Source: Halomonas sp. 'Soap Lake #6' (GTDB lineage: Bacteria > Pseudomonadota > Gammaproteobacteria > Pseudomonadales > Halomonadaceae). From it: a DNA stretch of 64,000 nucleotides. Every line of letters begins with the position of its first letter. Position 1 is the first letter of the stretch. Positions 25,701 to 37,720 of this stretch are shown piece after piece. Under the pieces are notes generated by a model. It was not told where the DNA came from and made no database searches. It saw only the letters and a program-made list of their open reading frames with translations. The DNA is taken from positions 1,116,001-1,180,000 of the forward strand of contig NZ_CP020469.1 of the NCBI RefSeq assembly GCF_003031405.1, given 5' to 3'. The position numbers and the translations under genes are program-made.

Positions 25701-27395
25701 ATGGCTTCAGCAACACGTACCACCCCTGATACGCTACCCGCTTGGCAAACGCTGCAACAGCACGCTCAGTCGCTGCAACGCGTTCATTTGAAAAATTTGT
25801 TCGGTGACGATGCCAGCCGTTGGACCAACTTTACCCGCCAGGTAGCAGGGCTTACCCTGGACCTTTCCAAGCAGCGCTGGGATGACGACACGTTAGAGCA
25901 CCTGTTAGCGCTTGCCCATGAAGCCGGTGTGCCAGCAGCAATTGATGCACTGCTGAGCGGTAAGCGGGTGAATGTGAGCGAGAATCGTCCTGCGTTACAC
26001 ACTGCTCTGCGGTTACCAGCCGATGCCGTTCTTAATGTGGAAGGCAATGACGTGGTCGGCGATGTGCACGAGAGCCTCGCCCAGATGGCGCGCTTAGTTC
26101 AGCGGCTGCATGCAGGGCAATGGCGGGGTGCCACTGGCAAGCCGATCCGCCATGTGGTGAACCTGGGGGTGGGTGGCTCAGACTTGGGCCCGCTAATGGT
26201 CACTCATGCGCTGGCAGATTATCGCCCGAAAGGTATTCACCCGCTAGAAGTGCACTTTGCGTCCACTATGGATGGCTCTCAGCTGGCGGATTACTTAAGC
26301 CGCTTTAACCCTGAAACGACGATTTTTGTGCTCTCGTCTAAGTCGTTTACTACTATCGATACACTTTCCAACGCCAACACGGCTAAGGACTGGTTGTTAG
26401 GCCGACTCTCAAAGCATGGCGATATACCGAGTGCTACGCCATTAAGCGCAGAATTAATTGTCCGCCAGCACTTTATTGGGGTTTCTGCTTGCCCTGAAAA
26501 AATGAGCGAGTGGGGAATTACGGAAGACCACCAACTTATGTTCTGGGAGTGGGTTGGCGGGCGTTATTCGTTATGGGGGACCATTGGCCTGCCCATTGCA
26601 TTGGTAGTGGGCATGGATAATTTCCGTGAGCTGCTGGTGGGCGCCCATGCAATGGATACGCACTTTCGCGATGCACCTATGGAAGACAACCTACCTATAT
26701 TGCTGGGCTTGGCGGGCATCTGGAATGTTAACTTTCTGGATATTCGCGCTCATTCTATTCTGCCTTACGATGGACGGTTAGAATACTTTGCCGCCTATCT
26801 TGAACAGCTGGAGATGGAGTCCAACGGCAAATCGGTTACCCGCCAAGGGCACCCCGTAAGTTACTCTACCTGCCCAGTGCTATGGGGGCAGCTTGGCCCC
26901 AATGCTCAGCACGCCTTTTATCAACTGCTCCACCAGGGTACCCAGCCGGTGGTATGCGATTTTATTGCCCCGCTGAAGCGCTACGATGATGTAGAAGATC
27001 CAGATACCCGTCGCCACTTAAAAGCTCAGCACCGCTTAGCATTGGCCAACTGCTTTGCTCAGTCGCGGGTACTCATGCTGGGGGATGATGCCTTGGAAGA
27101 TGATGGGCCGCGCCCCGAGCATAAGCGCTATCGGGGGAATCAGCCGTCCTCCACGGTGCTACTGGATAAACTAACGCCCGCCACCTTGGGAGCGCTGATC
27201 GCCCTATACGAGCACAAGGTATTTGTGCAGGCGGTGATTTGGGATATCAATCCGTTTGATCAATGGGGTGTGGAGCTAGGCAAGCAAATTGCCACCGACA
27301 CCCAGGCGATTATTGATGGCGAAGGTGATATTTCCCGTATGGATGCATCCAGTCGCGGTTTGATTGAGGCATTTTGGGCGGCAGAGCAGGAGTAG
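25701..27395 (+). CDS. pgi: glucose-6-phosphate isomerase
   Basis: A 564-residue cytosolic enzyme interconverting glucose 6-phosphate and fructose 6-phosphate. Family signatures are VNLGVGGSDLGP, SSKSFTTIDTLSNA (phosphate loop) and the C-terminal VFVQAVIWDINPFDQWGVELGK. The GPNAQHAFYQLLHQGTQ region holds the catalytic-site residues. ATG 25701 follows GGAGAGGG; the frame extends to 25632 without family resemblance. It is a little longer than the E. coli enzyme (549). Confidence 0.95.
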   Translation: MASATRTTPDTLPAWQTLQQHAQSLQRVHLKNLFGDDASRWTNFTRQVAGLTLDLSKQRWDDDTLEHLLALAHEAGVPAAIDALLSGKRVNVSENRPALHTALRLPADAVLNVEGNDVVGDVHESLAQMARLVQRLHAGQWRGATGKPIRHVVNLGVGGSDLGPLMVTHALADYRPKGIHPLEVHFASTMDGSQLADYLSRFNPETTIFVLSSKSFTTIDTLSNANTAKDWLLGRLSKHGDIPSATPLSAELIVRQHFIGVSACPEKMSEWGITEDHQLMFWEWVGGRYSLWGTIGLPIALVVGMDNFRELLVGAHAMDTHFRDAPMEDNLPILLGLAGIWNVNFLDIRAHSILPYDGRLEYFAAYLEQLEMESNGKSVTRQGHPVSYSTCPVLWGQLGPNAQHAFYQLLHQGTQPVVCDFIAPLKRYDDVEDPDTRRHLKAQHRLALANCFAQSRVLMLGDDALEDDGPRPEHKRYRGNQPSSTVLLDKLTPATLGALIALYEHKVFVQAVIWDINPFDQWGVELGKQIATDTQAIIDGEGDISRMDASSRGLIEAFWAAEQE

Positions 27396-27484
27396 TACGG
27401 CATTTTGATTACCATGGCTGGATATACAGCTTTTTGCTTTTCCGCTATCCTGTGCTCTTTCGTCGGCCGCCTGCTGTGCTGTAA

Positions 27485-29458
<1,974 letters not shown>

Positions 29459-29464
29459 CCCCCG

Positions 29465-31717
29465 ATGACCATGGATATTCAAGTAGCGGAGGGCGACGTC
29501 GAACGGCTGTCCCTGCGCGACTACACAGAAAAAGCGTACCTCGACTACTCGATGTACGTTATTTTAGACCGCGCTCTGCCTAACATCGGCGATGGCATGA
29601 AGCCCGTGCAGCGGCGGATTATCTACGCCATGCGTGAGCTGGCGCTGCACGCCAATGCCAAGTACAAAAAGTCGGCACGTACCGTTGGTGACGTACTGGG
29701 TAAATTCCACCCTCATGGCGATAGCGCCTGCTACGAAGCGATGGTGCTGATGGCCCAGTCGTTTAGCTACCGCTATCCACTGGTAGATGGCCAAGGTAAC
29801 TGGGGTAGCCCGGATGACCCGAAATCCTTTGCTGCCATGCGCTATACCGAAGCCAAGCTTTCCAAGTTTGCTGAAGTACTCCTGAGTGAACTAGGCCAGG
29901 GTACCGTGGAGTGGGCGCCGAACTTTGACGGCACCATGCAGGAACCTGTCGTCTTGCCAGCCCGACTACCCCATGTGTTATTAAATGGCGGTACCGGCAT
30001 CGCAGTAGGTATGGCGACGGATATACCGCCGCATAACGTGACGGAAGTAGTCGAGGCTACCTGCCACTTGTTGCGTAACCCCAAAGCGACCACTGCTGAT
30101 TTGATGGAGTTTGTGCCTGCGCCGGATTTTCCAACCGATGCAGAAATTATTACTCCGCCAGCAGACCTGCGAAAACTCTACGAATCTGGGCGTGGCTCGG
30201 TCAAGCTGCGTGCGCGTTACATTCGCGAAGAAGCCAATATCGTTATCACCGCGGTGCCTTACCAGGTCAGTGGCGCCAAGGTACTTGAGCAGATAGCCGC
30301 TCAAATGCAGGCTAAAAAACTGCCTATGGTGGCTGATCTTCGCGATGAGTCGACCCACGAAGAACCCACCCGCCTGGTGATTGAGCCGCGCTCTAACCGC
30401 GTCGATGTTGAATCACTCATGGCGCACCTATTTGCTACCACGGACTTAGAAAAGAACGTGCGGGTGAATATGAACGTGATCGGTCTGGATGGCCGCCCAC
30501 GGGTCATGCCGCTACCCGAAATGCTGGGTGAGTGGCTACAGTTTCGCCGTAGTACGGTGCGCCGCCGCTTAGAGCACCGCTTAGGCAAAGTAGAAGATCG
30601 CCTGCATATCCTGGAAGGCCTATTGATCGCCTACCTCGATCTTGATGAAGTGATCCGTATTATTCGCGAGGAGGACGACCCGAAAGCCTCACTGATGGCT
30701 GCCTTTAGTCTCTCTGAGCGACAAGCGGAGGCCATTTTAGAGCTACGCCTGCGTCATCTTGCCAAGCTCGAAGAGATGAAGATCCGTGGTGAGCAAGATG
30801 AGCTAGAGAAAGAGCGCAAATATCTCCAGGGGCTGCTGGGTAGCGAGGCCAAACTCACCACGCTGATCGAAAAAGAGATTCGTGCTGCGGGTAAAGAGCA
30901 TGGTGATGAACGTCGCTCACCCTTGGTTGAGCGTGCAGAGTCCAAGGCGCTTTCTGAAGTCGAGCTAATGGGGGCCGACCCCATTACCGTGGTGCTGTCC
31001 GATAAAGGCTGGATTCGCGCAGCTAAAGGACACGACATCGATCCCGAAGGGCTCTCCTATAAAGCAGGTGATAGTTTCCACTTGGCGGCCCGGGGCAAAA
31101 CCAACCAGCCGCTGGTGTTGCTGGATGATACTGGGCGTGCCTATACGCTATCGGCACATAACTTACCTAGCGCCAGGGGGCAGGGAGAGCCGGTTACAGG
31201 GCGTGCTAACGTTGCCGCTGGAGCGAAAATGGCGGGGCTGATGCTGGCGCCACCAGAACGGCGCTTTCTGCTTGCTACAGACGGCGGCTATGGTTTTGTC
31301 GCGCGGCTCGATACGCTTACCGGTAAAAATAAAGCCGGTAAAGCGGTACTTAGTGTGCCCAAAGGGTGCAGCGTAATGGCACCTATAGAAGTGCCTGAAG
31401 GCGAAGGGCTATGGGTAGCCTCGGTGTCCAATGAGGGTAGGCTGTTGCTCTTCCCATTGACGCAACTACCTGAAATGGCCAAGGGGAAGGGCAATAAAAT
31501 GCTCGATATTCCTGGCCCTCGTGCGGCGCGCCGAGAGGAGTTTGTGCGAGATATTACCGTGGTGGCTGAAGGTAAGGAGCTGATTATTCACGCGGGTAAG
31601 CGCAAGCTCACCCTAAAAGCGGATGATCTCGCGTATTATCACGGCGAGCGAGGCAGGCGGGGGAGCAAGCTGCCACGTGGTTTCCAAAAAGTCGACCAAT
31701 TAGAAGTAGGGGACTAA
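29465..31717 (+). CDS. parC: DNA topoisomerase IV subunit A
   Basis: The 750-residue DNA-cleaving subunit. The catalytic tyrosine is Y127 in [11 protein letters not shown]. The quinolone-determining region reads [13 protein letters not shown], with Ser87 and Glu91 (E. coli 80 and 84) in the wild-type state, so the sequence shows no target-site quinolone resistance. The C-terminal beta-pinwheel begins around residue 500. In E. coli parE-parC is linked to nudF-yqiB-cpdA-yqiA; here the linkage is broken. Confidence 0.96.
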   Translation: MTMDIQVAEGDVERLSLRDYTEKAYLDYSMYVILDRALPNIGDGMKPVQRRIIYAMRELALHANAKYKKSARTVGDVLGKFHPHGDSACYEAMVLMAQSFSYRYPLVDGQGNWGSPDDPKSFAAMRYTEAKLSKFAEVLLSELGQGTVEWAPNFDGTMQEPVVLPARLPHVLLNGGTGIAVGMATDIPPHNVTEVVEATCHLLRNPKATTADLMEFVPAPDFPTDAEIITPPADLRKLYESGRGSVKLRARYIREEANIVITAVPYQVSGAKVLEQIAAQMQAKKLPMVADLRDESTHEEPTRLVIEPRSNRVDVESLMAHLFATTDLEKNVRVNMNVIGLDGRPRVMPLPEMLGEWLQFRRSTVRRRLEHRLGKVEDRLHILEGLLIAYLDLDEVIRIIREEDDPKASLMAAFSLSERQAEAILELRLRHLAKLEEMKIRGEQDELEKERKYLQGLLGSEAKLTTLIEKEIRAAGKEHGDERRSPLVERAESKALSEVELMGADPITVVLSDKGWIRAAKGHDIDPEGLSYKAGDSFHLAARGKTNQPLVLLDDTGRAYTLSAHNLPSARGQGEPVTGRANVAAGAKMAGLMLAPPERRFLLATDGGYGFVARLDTLTGKNKAGKAVLSVPKGCSVMAPIEVPEGEGLWVASVSNEGRLLLFPLTQLPEMAKGKGNKMLDIPGPRAARREEFVRDITVVAEGKELIIHAGKRKLTLKADDLAYYHGERGRRGSKLPRGFQKVDQLEVGD

Positions 31718-31737
31718 ATAATGGCAGGAGCTAAGTG

Positions 31738-32673
31738 ATGGCACACGGTGATCTCCTTTTAACCGTATTAGCGCCGCGTTTAACGGCGGATATTCACGCG
31801 CAGGTGGCCGCTTTGGTCGCGCAGTTTGGCCTGCAGGAAGTAAGTAGGCAGCAACTTGCTGATGCGACGGTGCCACATGGCCAGGGCATTGACTGCATTG
31901 AGCAGCGCCTGAGTATGAGCAGTGGCAGCGCTGACCTTGATGCCCTGCGTCATGCTGCGTTATCGCTGGGTGAAGCGTTGGACGTGGATATTGTTATTCA
32001 GCAAGATGCGCGTGATGCAGTGAGCCCCCGATTGGTTTGCTTCGATATGGATTCCACGCTAATTAAAGCCGAAGTGATTGACGAGTTAGCTCGTCGTCAT
32101 GGGGTAGGCGATGAAGTAGCCGAAATCACTGAGCAGGCCATGCGCGGTGAGTTGGATTTCAAACAGAGCTTTCGTGCTCGAATGAGCAAGCTTGAAGGGC
32201 TGGATGAATCTGTATTGGCGGAAATTGCCGCTGAGCTACCGCTGATGGATGGCGTTGAGCGCCTGATGAGAAATCTCAAACACTTGGGTTTTCGCACGGC
32301 GATTTTATCGGGCGGCTTCACCTATTTTGCTCACTACCTCCAGGACAGGCTTGGGTTTGATGAAGTCCATGCCAATGAACTGATCATTGAAGGTGGCAAA
32401 GTAACCGGTGGCGTACTGGAGCCGATTGTCGATGCGGAGCGTAAAGCCGACCTACTGGAGCATATTGCCCAAAGGGAGGGGTTTACCCTGGCGCAAACGG
32501 TTGCGGTAGGTGATGGCGCCAATGATCTGAAAATGCTGGCTAAAGCAGGGCTTGGTGTGGCCTTTCGTGCTAAGCCGTTGGTGCGTGCCGAGGCGCGCCA
32601 AGCACTTTCTACAGCGGGCCTTGATGGTGTGCTTTACTTAATGGGCTACTGTGCGGCAGATTTAATCGACTGA
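31738..32673 (+). CDS. serB: phosphoserine phosphatase
   Basis: A 311-residue HAD enzyme performing the last step of serine synthesis. The catalytic DMDST is at 103-107, with RMSKLEG and ILSGGFTYF further on and VGDGANDLKML as the last acidic motif. The N-terminal ~85 residues form an ACT-like regulatory region. ATG 31738 sits 7 nt from AGGAG; a GTG three bases upstream is in the same frame. Its 3' end runs into a tandem repeat and hairpin. Confidence 0.94.
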   Translation: MAHGDLLLTVLAPRLTADIHAQVAALVAQFGLQEVSRQQLADATVPHGQGIDCIEQRLSMSSGSADLDALRHAALSLGEALDVDIVIQQDARDAVSPRLVCFDMDSTLIKAEVIDELARRHGVGDEVAEITEQAMRGELDFKQSFRARMSKLEGLDESVLAEIAAELPLMDGVERLMRNLKHLGFRTAILSGGFTYFAHYLQDRLGFDEVHANELIIEGGKVTGGVLEPIVDAERKADLLEHIAQREGFTLAQTVAVGDGANDLKMLAKAGLGVAFRAKPLVRAEARQALSTAGLDGVLYLMGYCAADLID

Positions 32674-32692
32674 CAGATATGTACAAGACAAG

Positions 32693-32749
32693 CCTGTGTT
32701 TAAGCAGTAAACCGGTGTTTTAGCAATAAACAGGTGCTGTAGTGATGGC
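32693..32749. repeat. 19-nt tandem repeat, 3 degenerate copies, after serB
   Basis: Units at 32693-32711, 32712-32730 and 32731-32749. The first two share CCKGTGTTTWAGCARTAAA; the third is decayed but keeps the GTG and TAG positions. The array starts 19 nt after the serB stop and is followed at once by a hairpin. Confidence 0.75.
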
Positions 32750-32754
32750 GAGCG

Positions 32755-32775
32755 GGGCGGTGCTTTGCACCGCCC
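32755..32775. terminator. hairpin between convergent serB and the lipoprotein gene
   Basis: A perfect 9-bp stem GGGCGGTGC / GCACCGCCC with a TTT loop lies 6 nt before the end of the converging lipoprotein gene. A T-tract is lacking, but its position suits a shared bidirectional terminator. Confidence 0.6.
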
Positions 32776-32781
32776 ATTGCA

Positions 32782-33618
32782 TTAATCACCAACTGGTTGA
32801 GTAGTGGTGCTGCCATACTCGTGACGTAGCGTTTCAAGCCTTGCTATTTCGTTATCAGTCAGTGGAGGTGAACTCCAAAGTGGCTCGCCCCGGGTATCGT
32901 TTACTCCCTGTAGGGTTAGCGTGAGAACCGAATTGCTAGGGATCTGATCATTACCCCAAGGACCAAAACGGTTCGGCGCAAGGCTCCAGTGAGCGGTTTC
33001 CCCAGGCGCTAGCCCACCTGAGATACGGTAGTAGAACGATTCATCGACCCAAGTCACTTCCTGGTTGGGGCTTTGCAGCAGACCACGAAGCAGTAGCTCT
33101 GAAATGGCCTGATCAGAACCGTTAGTTACCTGCAGGTCAATCACTGGTTCTGGAGTGCCAAAGGGGCTGTTGCTGATATAGTATCTGGCCCTATCGATAC
33201 TCACCTGCGCGAGCTTCTGCTGGTCTTGCTCCGCATTAGCTTGTTTTGTTTCCAAGCGTTCAAGCATGCGCACTGCCTGCTCGCGTTCTCGGGCACGACG
33301 CTCGCGCAGCATTCTATCGGCGCGTTCGATAACTTCGTCACCGGTCAAGCCATGCATATACGCATTGGCCGTTTCGGCAATCTCAGCGGCATTCATTCGG
33401 TGTGGGCTTAATAAATTCACCCTACTAAACGATGACATAGCGATAATTTTTAGCGCTTGGTCAAACTCATCATGCTTATAGGTAGGCAATGAATTGCGTA
33501 CTTTTTCAACAGAGACAACCGCCGCAGGCATTGAGCTGGTATCTATTTTAGGGTCTGAACAACCCGCCAATACCAGTGCCGTTAGTGATAGTGTCGACAG
33601 CCTAAACAGGCTCCACAT
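32782..33618 (-). CDS. uncharacterised lipoprotein
   Basis: A 278-residue protein with a type II signal peptide and lipobox LVLAGC (Cys20). The mature start (SDPKIDTSS...SVEKVRNSLP) followed by FDQALKIIAMSS resembles small DUF6694-type lipoproteins; that naming is from memory and tentative. A charged, probably coiled-coil stretch covers about residues 90-135. The C-terminal half looks like a beta-sandwich (VIDLQVTNGSDQAISELLLRG). It should be anchored in the outer or inner membrane. Function unknown. Divergent from the sodium channel gene. Confidence 0.65.
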   Translation of the reverse strand: MWSLFRLSTLSLTALVLAGCSDPKIDTSSMPAAVVSVEKVRNSLPTYKHDEFDQALKIIAMSSFSRVNLLSPHRMNAAEIAETANAYMHGLTGDEVIERADRMLRERRAREREQAVRMLERLETKQANAEQDQQKLAQVSIDRARYYISNSPFGTPEPVIDLQVTNGSDQAISELLLRGLLQSPNQEVTWVDESFYYRISGGLAPGETAHWSLAPNRFGPWGNDQIPSNSVLTLTLQGVNDTRGEPLWSSPPLTDNEIARLETLRHEYGSTTTQPVGD

Positions 33619-33777
33619 AGGTGTACCTCACAACAGGCTAACAAACCGGGGGGAGCTTACCGTAAAGTAGTAGGGACCACTAGCAGGCAAGCCGAAAACT
33701 ATGCACTGTCGGCCATGTGGAAAGATCAATAGTTTGGTATAAAGTGTGCCGATTAACCCCTAGAGAAACCTTGCTCC

Positions 33778-34623
33778 ATGAGTGAAGCCTTCAATACTTG
33801 GCAGGACCGCTTCGAAAAGCTGCGTAGCAATAAGCTATTTGAAACCGTGGTGATTGCCATTATCGTCGTGTCTGCCCTAATGATCGGGGCGCGAACCTAC
33901 GATGAAGCGAGCCAGTTTGAACAGTGGCTTATGTACCTTGACGTTGCTGTCACGGTGTTCTTTTTGGTTGAGCTGTTGATTCGCATGGCGGCAGAGCGAA
34001 ACTTAATCAGCTTTTTCAAAAAGGGTTGGAATGTTTTCGATTTCCTCATTGTGACCGCTAGCCTCATACCCATGGATGATTCAGAAATGGTGCTATTGGC
34101 GCGCCTGCTAAGAATCTTCAGGGTCTTGCGCTTGGTATCGATGATTCCCGAGTTGCGCTTATTGCTGGTGTCACTGGTTAAGTCTATCCCGCGGATGGGC
34201 TATGTCGCACTGCTGATGTTCATTATTTTTTATATTTACGCTGCCATTGGTAGCTTTATCTTCCATGAGGTGGATGAACAGCTATGGGGTAACATCGCCC
34301 TCGCCATGTTGACGCTGTTCCAGGTGGCCACCTTTGAAAGCTGGGCGACAGCAGTGCTTTACCCCACTATGGAGCACTTCCCCTATGCCTGGATCTACTT
34401 TCTGACCTTCATTTTTCTGAATGCGTTTATTTTTCTGAATATGATGATCGGCATCGTGCTGGACGTTATGCAAAAAGAGAGCGCGCTGATTGACTTAGAA
34501 AGCGGCGAGGGAGAGGCTGCAGAGATACAAGGATTACGTGCTGACGTAAAAGCGTTGCGTAGCCAGCTTGACCGTATGGAAGCCGCGCTTACCCAGCGCG
34601 CTGACACATCCAAAATCGACTGA
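33778..34623 (+). CDS. NaChBac-type voltage-gated sodium channel
   Basis: A 281-residue six-helix channel subunit that should assemble as a tetramer. S1-S4 occupy about residues 20-128; S4 has arginines at 109, 112, 115 and 118, the every-third-residue voltage-sensor pattern. The pore loop has a TFESWA selectivity filter (185-190), matching the TLESW(S/A) filter of bacterial Na+ channels with Phe for Leu. S6 spans about 205-231 and is followed by an acidic linker and a C-terminal heptad segment (about 250-272), as in NaChBac. Known bacterial members conduct Na+; the Phe in the filter makes the selectivity worth testing. leuA follows 16 nt after its stop. Confidence 0.87.
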   Translation: MSEAFNTWQDRFEKLRSNKLFETVVIAIIVVSALMIGARTYDEASQFEQWLMYLDVAVTVFFLVELLIRMAAERNLISFFKKGWNVFDFLIVTASLIPMDDSEMVLLARLLRIFRVLRLVSMIPELRLLLVSLVKSIPRMGYVALLMFIIFYIYAAIGSFIFHEVDEQLWGNIALAMLTLFQVATFESWATAVLYPTMEHFPYAWIYFLTFIFLNAFIFLNMMIGIVLDVMQKESALIDLESGEGEAAEIQGLRADVKALRSQLDRMEAALTQRADTSKID

Positions 34624-34639
34624 CGTTAGGAGCCCCGCC

Positions 34640-36358
34640 ATGATGCTATCCGAGCCTTCGAAAAAATATCGTCCCTTCGTGGCTGTAGAGCTACCTGATC
34701 GCCAGTGGCCAAATCAGCGTATTGAAGTAGCGCCTATCTGGTGTAGCGTTGACTTACGGGACGGCAACCAATCTTTGATTGATCCGATGGATCAAGAGCG
34801 TAAACAGCGGCTATTCGATAGGTTGCTTAAAATCGGCTTTAAAGAGATTGAGGTCGGTTTTCCTTCGGCGTCGCAGACTGATTTCGACTTTGTGCGCTCG
34901 CTGATAGAGCAGGACAAAATTCCCGAAGATGTGACCATTCAAGTGCTGACCCAGGCGCGTCCACATTTGATTGAGCGCACTTTCGAGGCCTTAAAGGGCG
35001 TCAAAAACGCGATTGTTCACGTCTATAACGCCACTGATCCAATGTTTCGTCGAGTGGTGTTTAACGTCGATAAAACTGAATGTATTCAAATAGCGGTGGA
35101 CGCCACAGCGCAAATCCGTGACTTGATGACAGCTCATCCAGAGACGAATTGGACCTTTCAGTACTCTCCTGAACTGTTTACCACCACCGAGATGGATTTT
35201 GCGGTAGAGATCGTTGAAGCGGTAATGGACGCTTATGGCACCAGCACCGATAAACGTATGATCGTCAATCTGCCTGCCACCGTAGAGGTGGCGACGCCGA
35301 ATAACTACGCTGACCAGATTGAATGGTTCTGCCGCCACGTTAAAAACCGTGATCAATTGATTGTCAGTGTTCACCCCCATAATGATCGTGGTACTGGAGT
35401 TGCAGCGGCAGAGTTGACGCTGATGGCAGGTGCTGATCGTGTGGAAGGGACGTTATTTGGCAACGGTGAACGTACCGGCAACGTCGATATCGTCACCCTG
35501 GCCATGAACATGTATACCCAGGGCGTCCACCCGCAGCTCGACTTCTCCAATATCACCCCGATCATGCGTGAAGTGGAGTACTGCAACCAACTGCCCGTGC
35601 ATCCGCGTCATCCCTATGTGGGTGACTTGGTGTTTACCGCTTTCTCCGGTTCTCATCAGGATGCGATTAAAAAAGGCATGGCAGATCGCCGCGCTAACCC
35701 TGACGCTGTTTGGGATGTGCCATACCTGCCCATTGATCCGCTGGATGTGGGGCGTAGCTATGAGGCGGTGATTCGCGTTAACAGCCAGTCGGGTAAAGGC
35801 GGTGTGTCTTACCTGCTGGAGCAGGAGCATGGTATTGAATTGCCACGCCGGCTTTCCATCGAATTTAGCCAGGTTGTGCAGGAAGTAGCGGAGCGCACTG
35901 GCAAAGAGATCACCTCGCAGATGATCTATCAGGCGTTCTTAGACGAGTACCTTGAGAAGCGTGCTCCCTTTGGTCTTATTAGCCACCGTCTCTCTTCTGA
36001 ACCCGATAGTCCCAAGGTGACGTTAGAGGCTGTGTTGGAAACCAAGCTGGAAACTGACAGTAGTCGTCAAACGCTAATAGGTGAGGGTAATGGCCCATTA
36101 GCTGCTTTTGTTAAAGCGCTGGTGGCGAATGGGCAAGATGTGGAAATCATCGACTATCACGAACACTCCCGTGGTCAGGGGGCTGATGCCGAGGCCATCG
36201 CCTATGTGGAAGTGCGTATCGATGGTAAAGCGGTATTTGGCGTGGGTACGGATGAAAGTATTACCAGCGCCTCGATGAAAGGGGTGCTTAGTGCCATTAA
36301 TCGACACCTTTCTACCCAAGCTCCTGCAGCAAATGTGACGGCGGAGTCGCTGGGATAA
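34640..36358 (+). CDS. leuA: 2-isopropylmalate synthase
   Basis: A 572-residue enzyme joining acetyl-CoA and 2-ketoisovalerate, the first step of leucine synthesis. Signatures are [27 protein letters not shown] and [12 protein letters not shown] with the metal-binding His pair. The C-terminal regulatory domain ([20 protein letters not shown]) binds leucine in this family. It is of the longer LeuA type. ATG 34640 follows TTAGGAG; the frame opens earlier inside the channel gene. No leucine attenuator is possible in the 16-nt gap, so its promoter must lie upstream of or within the channel gene. Confidence 0.93.
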   Translation: MMLSEPSKKYRPFVAVELPDRQWPNQRIEVAPIWCSVDLRDGNQSLIDPMDQERKQRLFDRLLKIGFKEIEVGFPSASQTDFDFVRSLIEQDKIPEDVTIQVLTQARPHLIERTFEALKGVKNAIVHVYNATDPMFRRVVFNVDKTECIQIAVDATAQIRDLMTAHPETNWTFQYSPELFTTTEMDFAVEIVEAVMDAYGTSTDKRMIVNLPATVEVATPNNYADQIEWFCRHVKNRDQLIVSVHPHNDRGTGVAAAELTLMAGADRVEGTLFGNGERTGNVDIVTLAMNMYTQGVHPQLDFSNITPIMREVEYCNQLPVHPRHPYVGDLVFTAFSGSHQDAIKKGMADRRANPDAVWDVPYLPIDPLDVGRSYEAVIRVNSQSGKGGVSYLLEQEHGIELPRRLSIEFSQVVQEVAERTGKEITSQMIYQAFLDEYLEKRAPFGLISHRLSSEPDSPKVTLEAVLETKLETDSSRQTLIGEGNGPLAAFVKALVANGQDVEIIDYHEHSRGQGADAEAIAYVEVRIDGKAVFGVGTDESITSASMKGVLSAINRHLSTQAPAANVTAESLG

Positions 36359-37561
36359 ATGGCGATGCGGCCTTGGCAGCTTATCGTGTTAACAGCGATT
36401 GTGATCGCAGGGCTGCTATCGGCCGCCGCTTCTAACGAGCCGTTTGATTCCCGGCTAGTGCGTCTGGAAGTGCAGCAAGCACTTCCCGCGCTTGCGCCAA
36501 CGCTTGAACAAGAGTCACCCGAGATCAACGCGCTATTTCTCAGCTATGCGGCAGATCAGCCGCTGTGGATGAGCGCCTCGCTGGCGATTTATCGTCACAA
36601 CGATATAGCGCGGAGTACGCTGCTCGACTATGGGCTCTCTCCTCAATTCCAGGAAGTGCTGGTGCGCTTTGGTGCCGATGCGGTGCTGCCGGTGAGCTAT
36701 TTCCGCGACCACGATATCGCCACGCTGCGTGTCCAGCACTGGATTGGTGAGCGCTATCAGCAAATTAGCCGCTGGTGGAGTGATGAACCGTCGAGTGGTG
36801 CTGAGATAAGTGGTGCTGAGATAAGTGATGCTGCGATAGATGGTACTGGCATGGATGAAGGAGAAGTCGAAGCCGCAATAGCAGAATTAACTCCCTATCG
36901 ACGTGGTCAGATGGGCATTGCGTTACTGGAGGTCAACGGCCACGGGCTGCTCAATCAGTTTGTGGTAGGTGACGAGGGTAATGTGGAGTGGCTGCAAGGC
37001 GAGCGGGTGGTGACGGGTGTGGGGGATTTTTTCACCAGTGGTTTACGCGATTTAGAAAGCCAGTGGAGGCGCGGTGAGGCAATAGGCGCAGGCGACCTTG
37101 GCTGGGCCGGCGTTGACATATTGGTGATGGCGAGTACCGTCAAAGTATTAAAAGCAGCTCGAACCGCACGTGCTGCCCGAGTGGGCAGCGTTGAAGCCCA
37201 GGGGGCTCGTGCAGGGCTGCGGCAAGGAATCATTGCCTCTGGCGGTCGTTTCTCCACGCTGCCTCGCATGGCCAAGATTGCTGCGGTGGCTACCACTGGT
37301 TATGTAGTCGTTCGTCATCCGAGTCTAGTCAGTGCCCTAGGTGCCAATCTTGCACAATGGCTTGGCTGGCCAACATGGCTCGGGCAATTTCTTATCTGGC
37401 TGATTGTGCTACTGCCGGTGTTGATCATTACCCGGTTTATCTACCGCTGGCTGCTCACGCCATTGTTATGGCTACTGATGCCATTGATGCGGGTGTGTTT
37501 TAGGGCCGCTAATCGGTCGTTTACCAAGCGAGCTACACAAGGGGCAAAGGAGCTAGGCTAA
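36359..37561 (+). CDS. uncharacterised membrane protein
   Basis: A 400-residue protein of unknown function whose ATG directly abuts the leuA stop. It has an N-terminal hydrophobic segment (about 7-25, signal or anchor), a large extracytoplasmic part, a hydrophobic region around 246-262, and two or three helices between about 300 and 378 ending in a basic tail. Residues about 145-165 are a low-complexity stretch with a GAEIS repeat, encoded by a 15-nt DNA repeat. I recognise no enzyme motif. Proximity suggests co-transcription with leuA, although no metabolic link is evident. Confidence 0.65.
   Translation: MAMRPWQLIVLTAIVIAGLLSAAASNEPFDSRLVRLEVQQALPALAPTLEQESPEINALFLSYAADQPLWMSASLAIYRHNDIARSTLLDYGLSPQFQEVLVRFGADAVLPVSYFRDHDIATLRVQHWIGERYQQISRWWSDEPSSGAEISGAEISDAAIDGTGMDEGEVEAAIAELTPYRRGQMGIALLEVNGHGLLNQFVVGDEGNVEWLQGERVVTGVGDFFTSGLRDLESQWRRGEAIGAGDLGWAGVDILVMASTVKVLKAARTARAARVGSVEAQGARAGLRQGIIASGGRFSTLPRMAKIAAVATTGYVVVRHPSLVSALGANLAQWLGWPTWLGQFLIWLIVLLPVLIITRFIYRWLLTPLLWLLMPLMRVCFRAANRSFTKRATQGAKELG
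36794..36838. repeat. 15-nt in-frame tandem repeat, 3 copies
   Basis: AGTGGTGCTGAGATA at 36794-36808 and 36809-36823 is exact; a third copy (36824-36838) has two changes and a fourth is decayed. It encodes repeated SGAEI-like pentapeptides in the unknown membrane protein. The period equals that of several intergenic arrays. Confidence 0.85.
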
Positions 37562-37720
37562 TATAAGGCCCATATGTATGCACTCGGGCCTCATATATCA
37601 GCGCTATTAGCGACTCGCCAGCCACTGCCTCTAAAGGCGGTAATATACTCGACTTCACCGCCTTCAATGAGCGCCCCAGCGGTTCGGATAAAAATGTCTA
37701 TGGCTTTACCGCTAAGAACG

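Noticed and set aside
29702..29740. Quinolone-resistance mutation in ParC
   Set aside because: The residues equivalent to E. coli Ser80 and Glu84 are Ser and Glu, the wild-type state.
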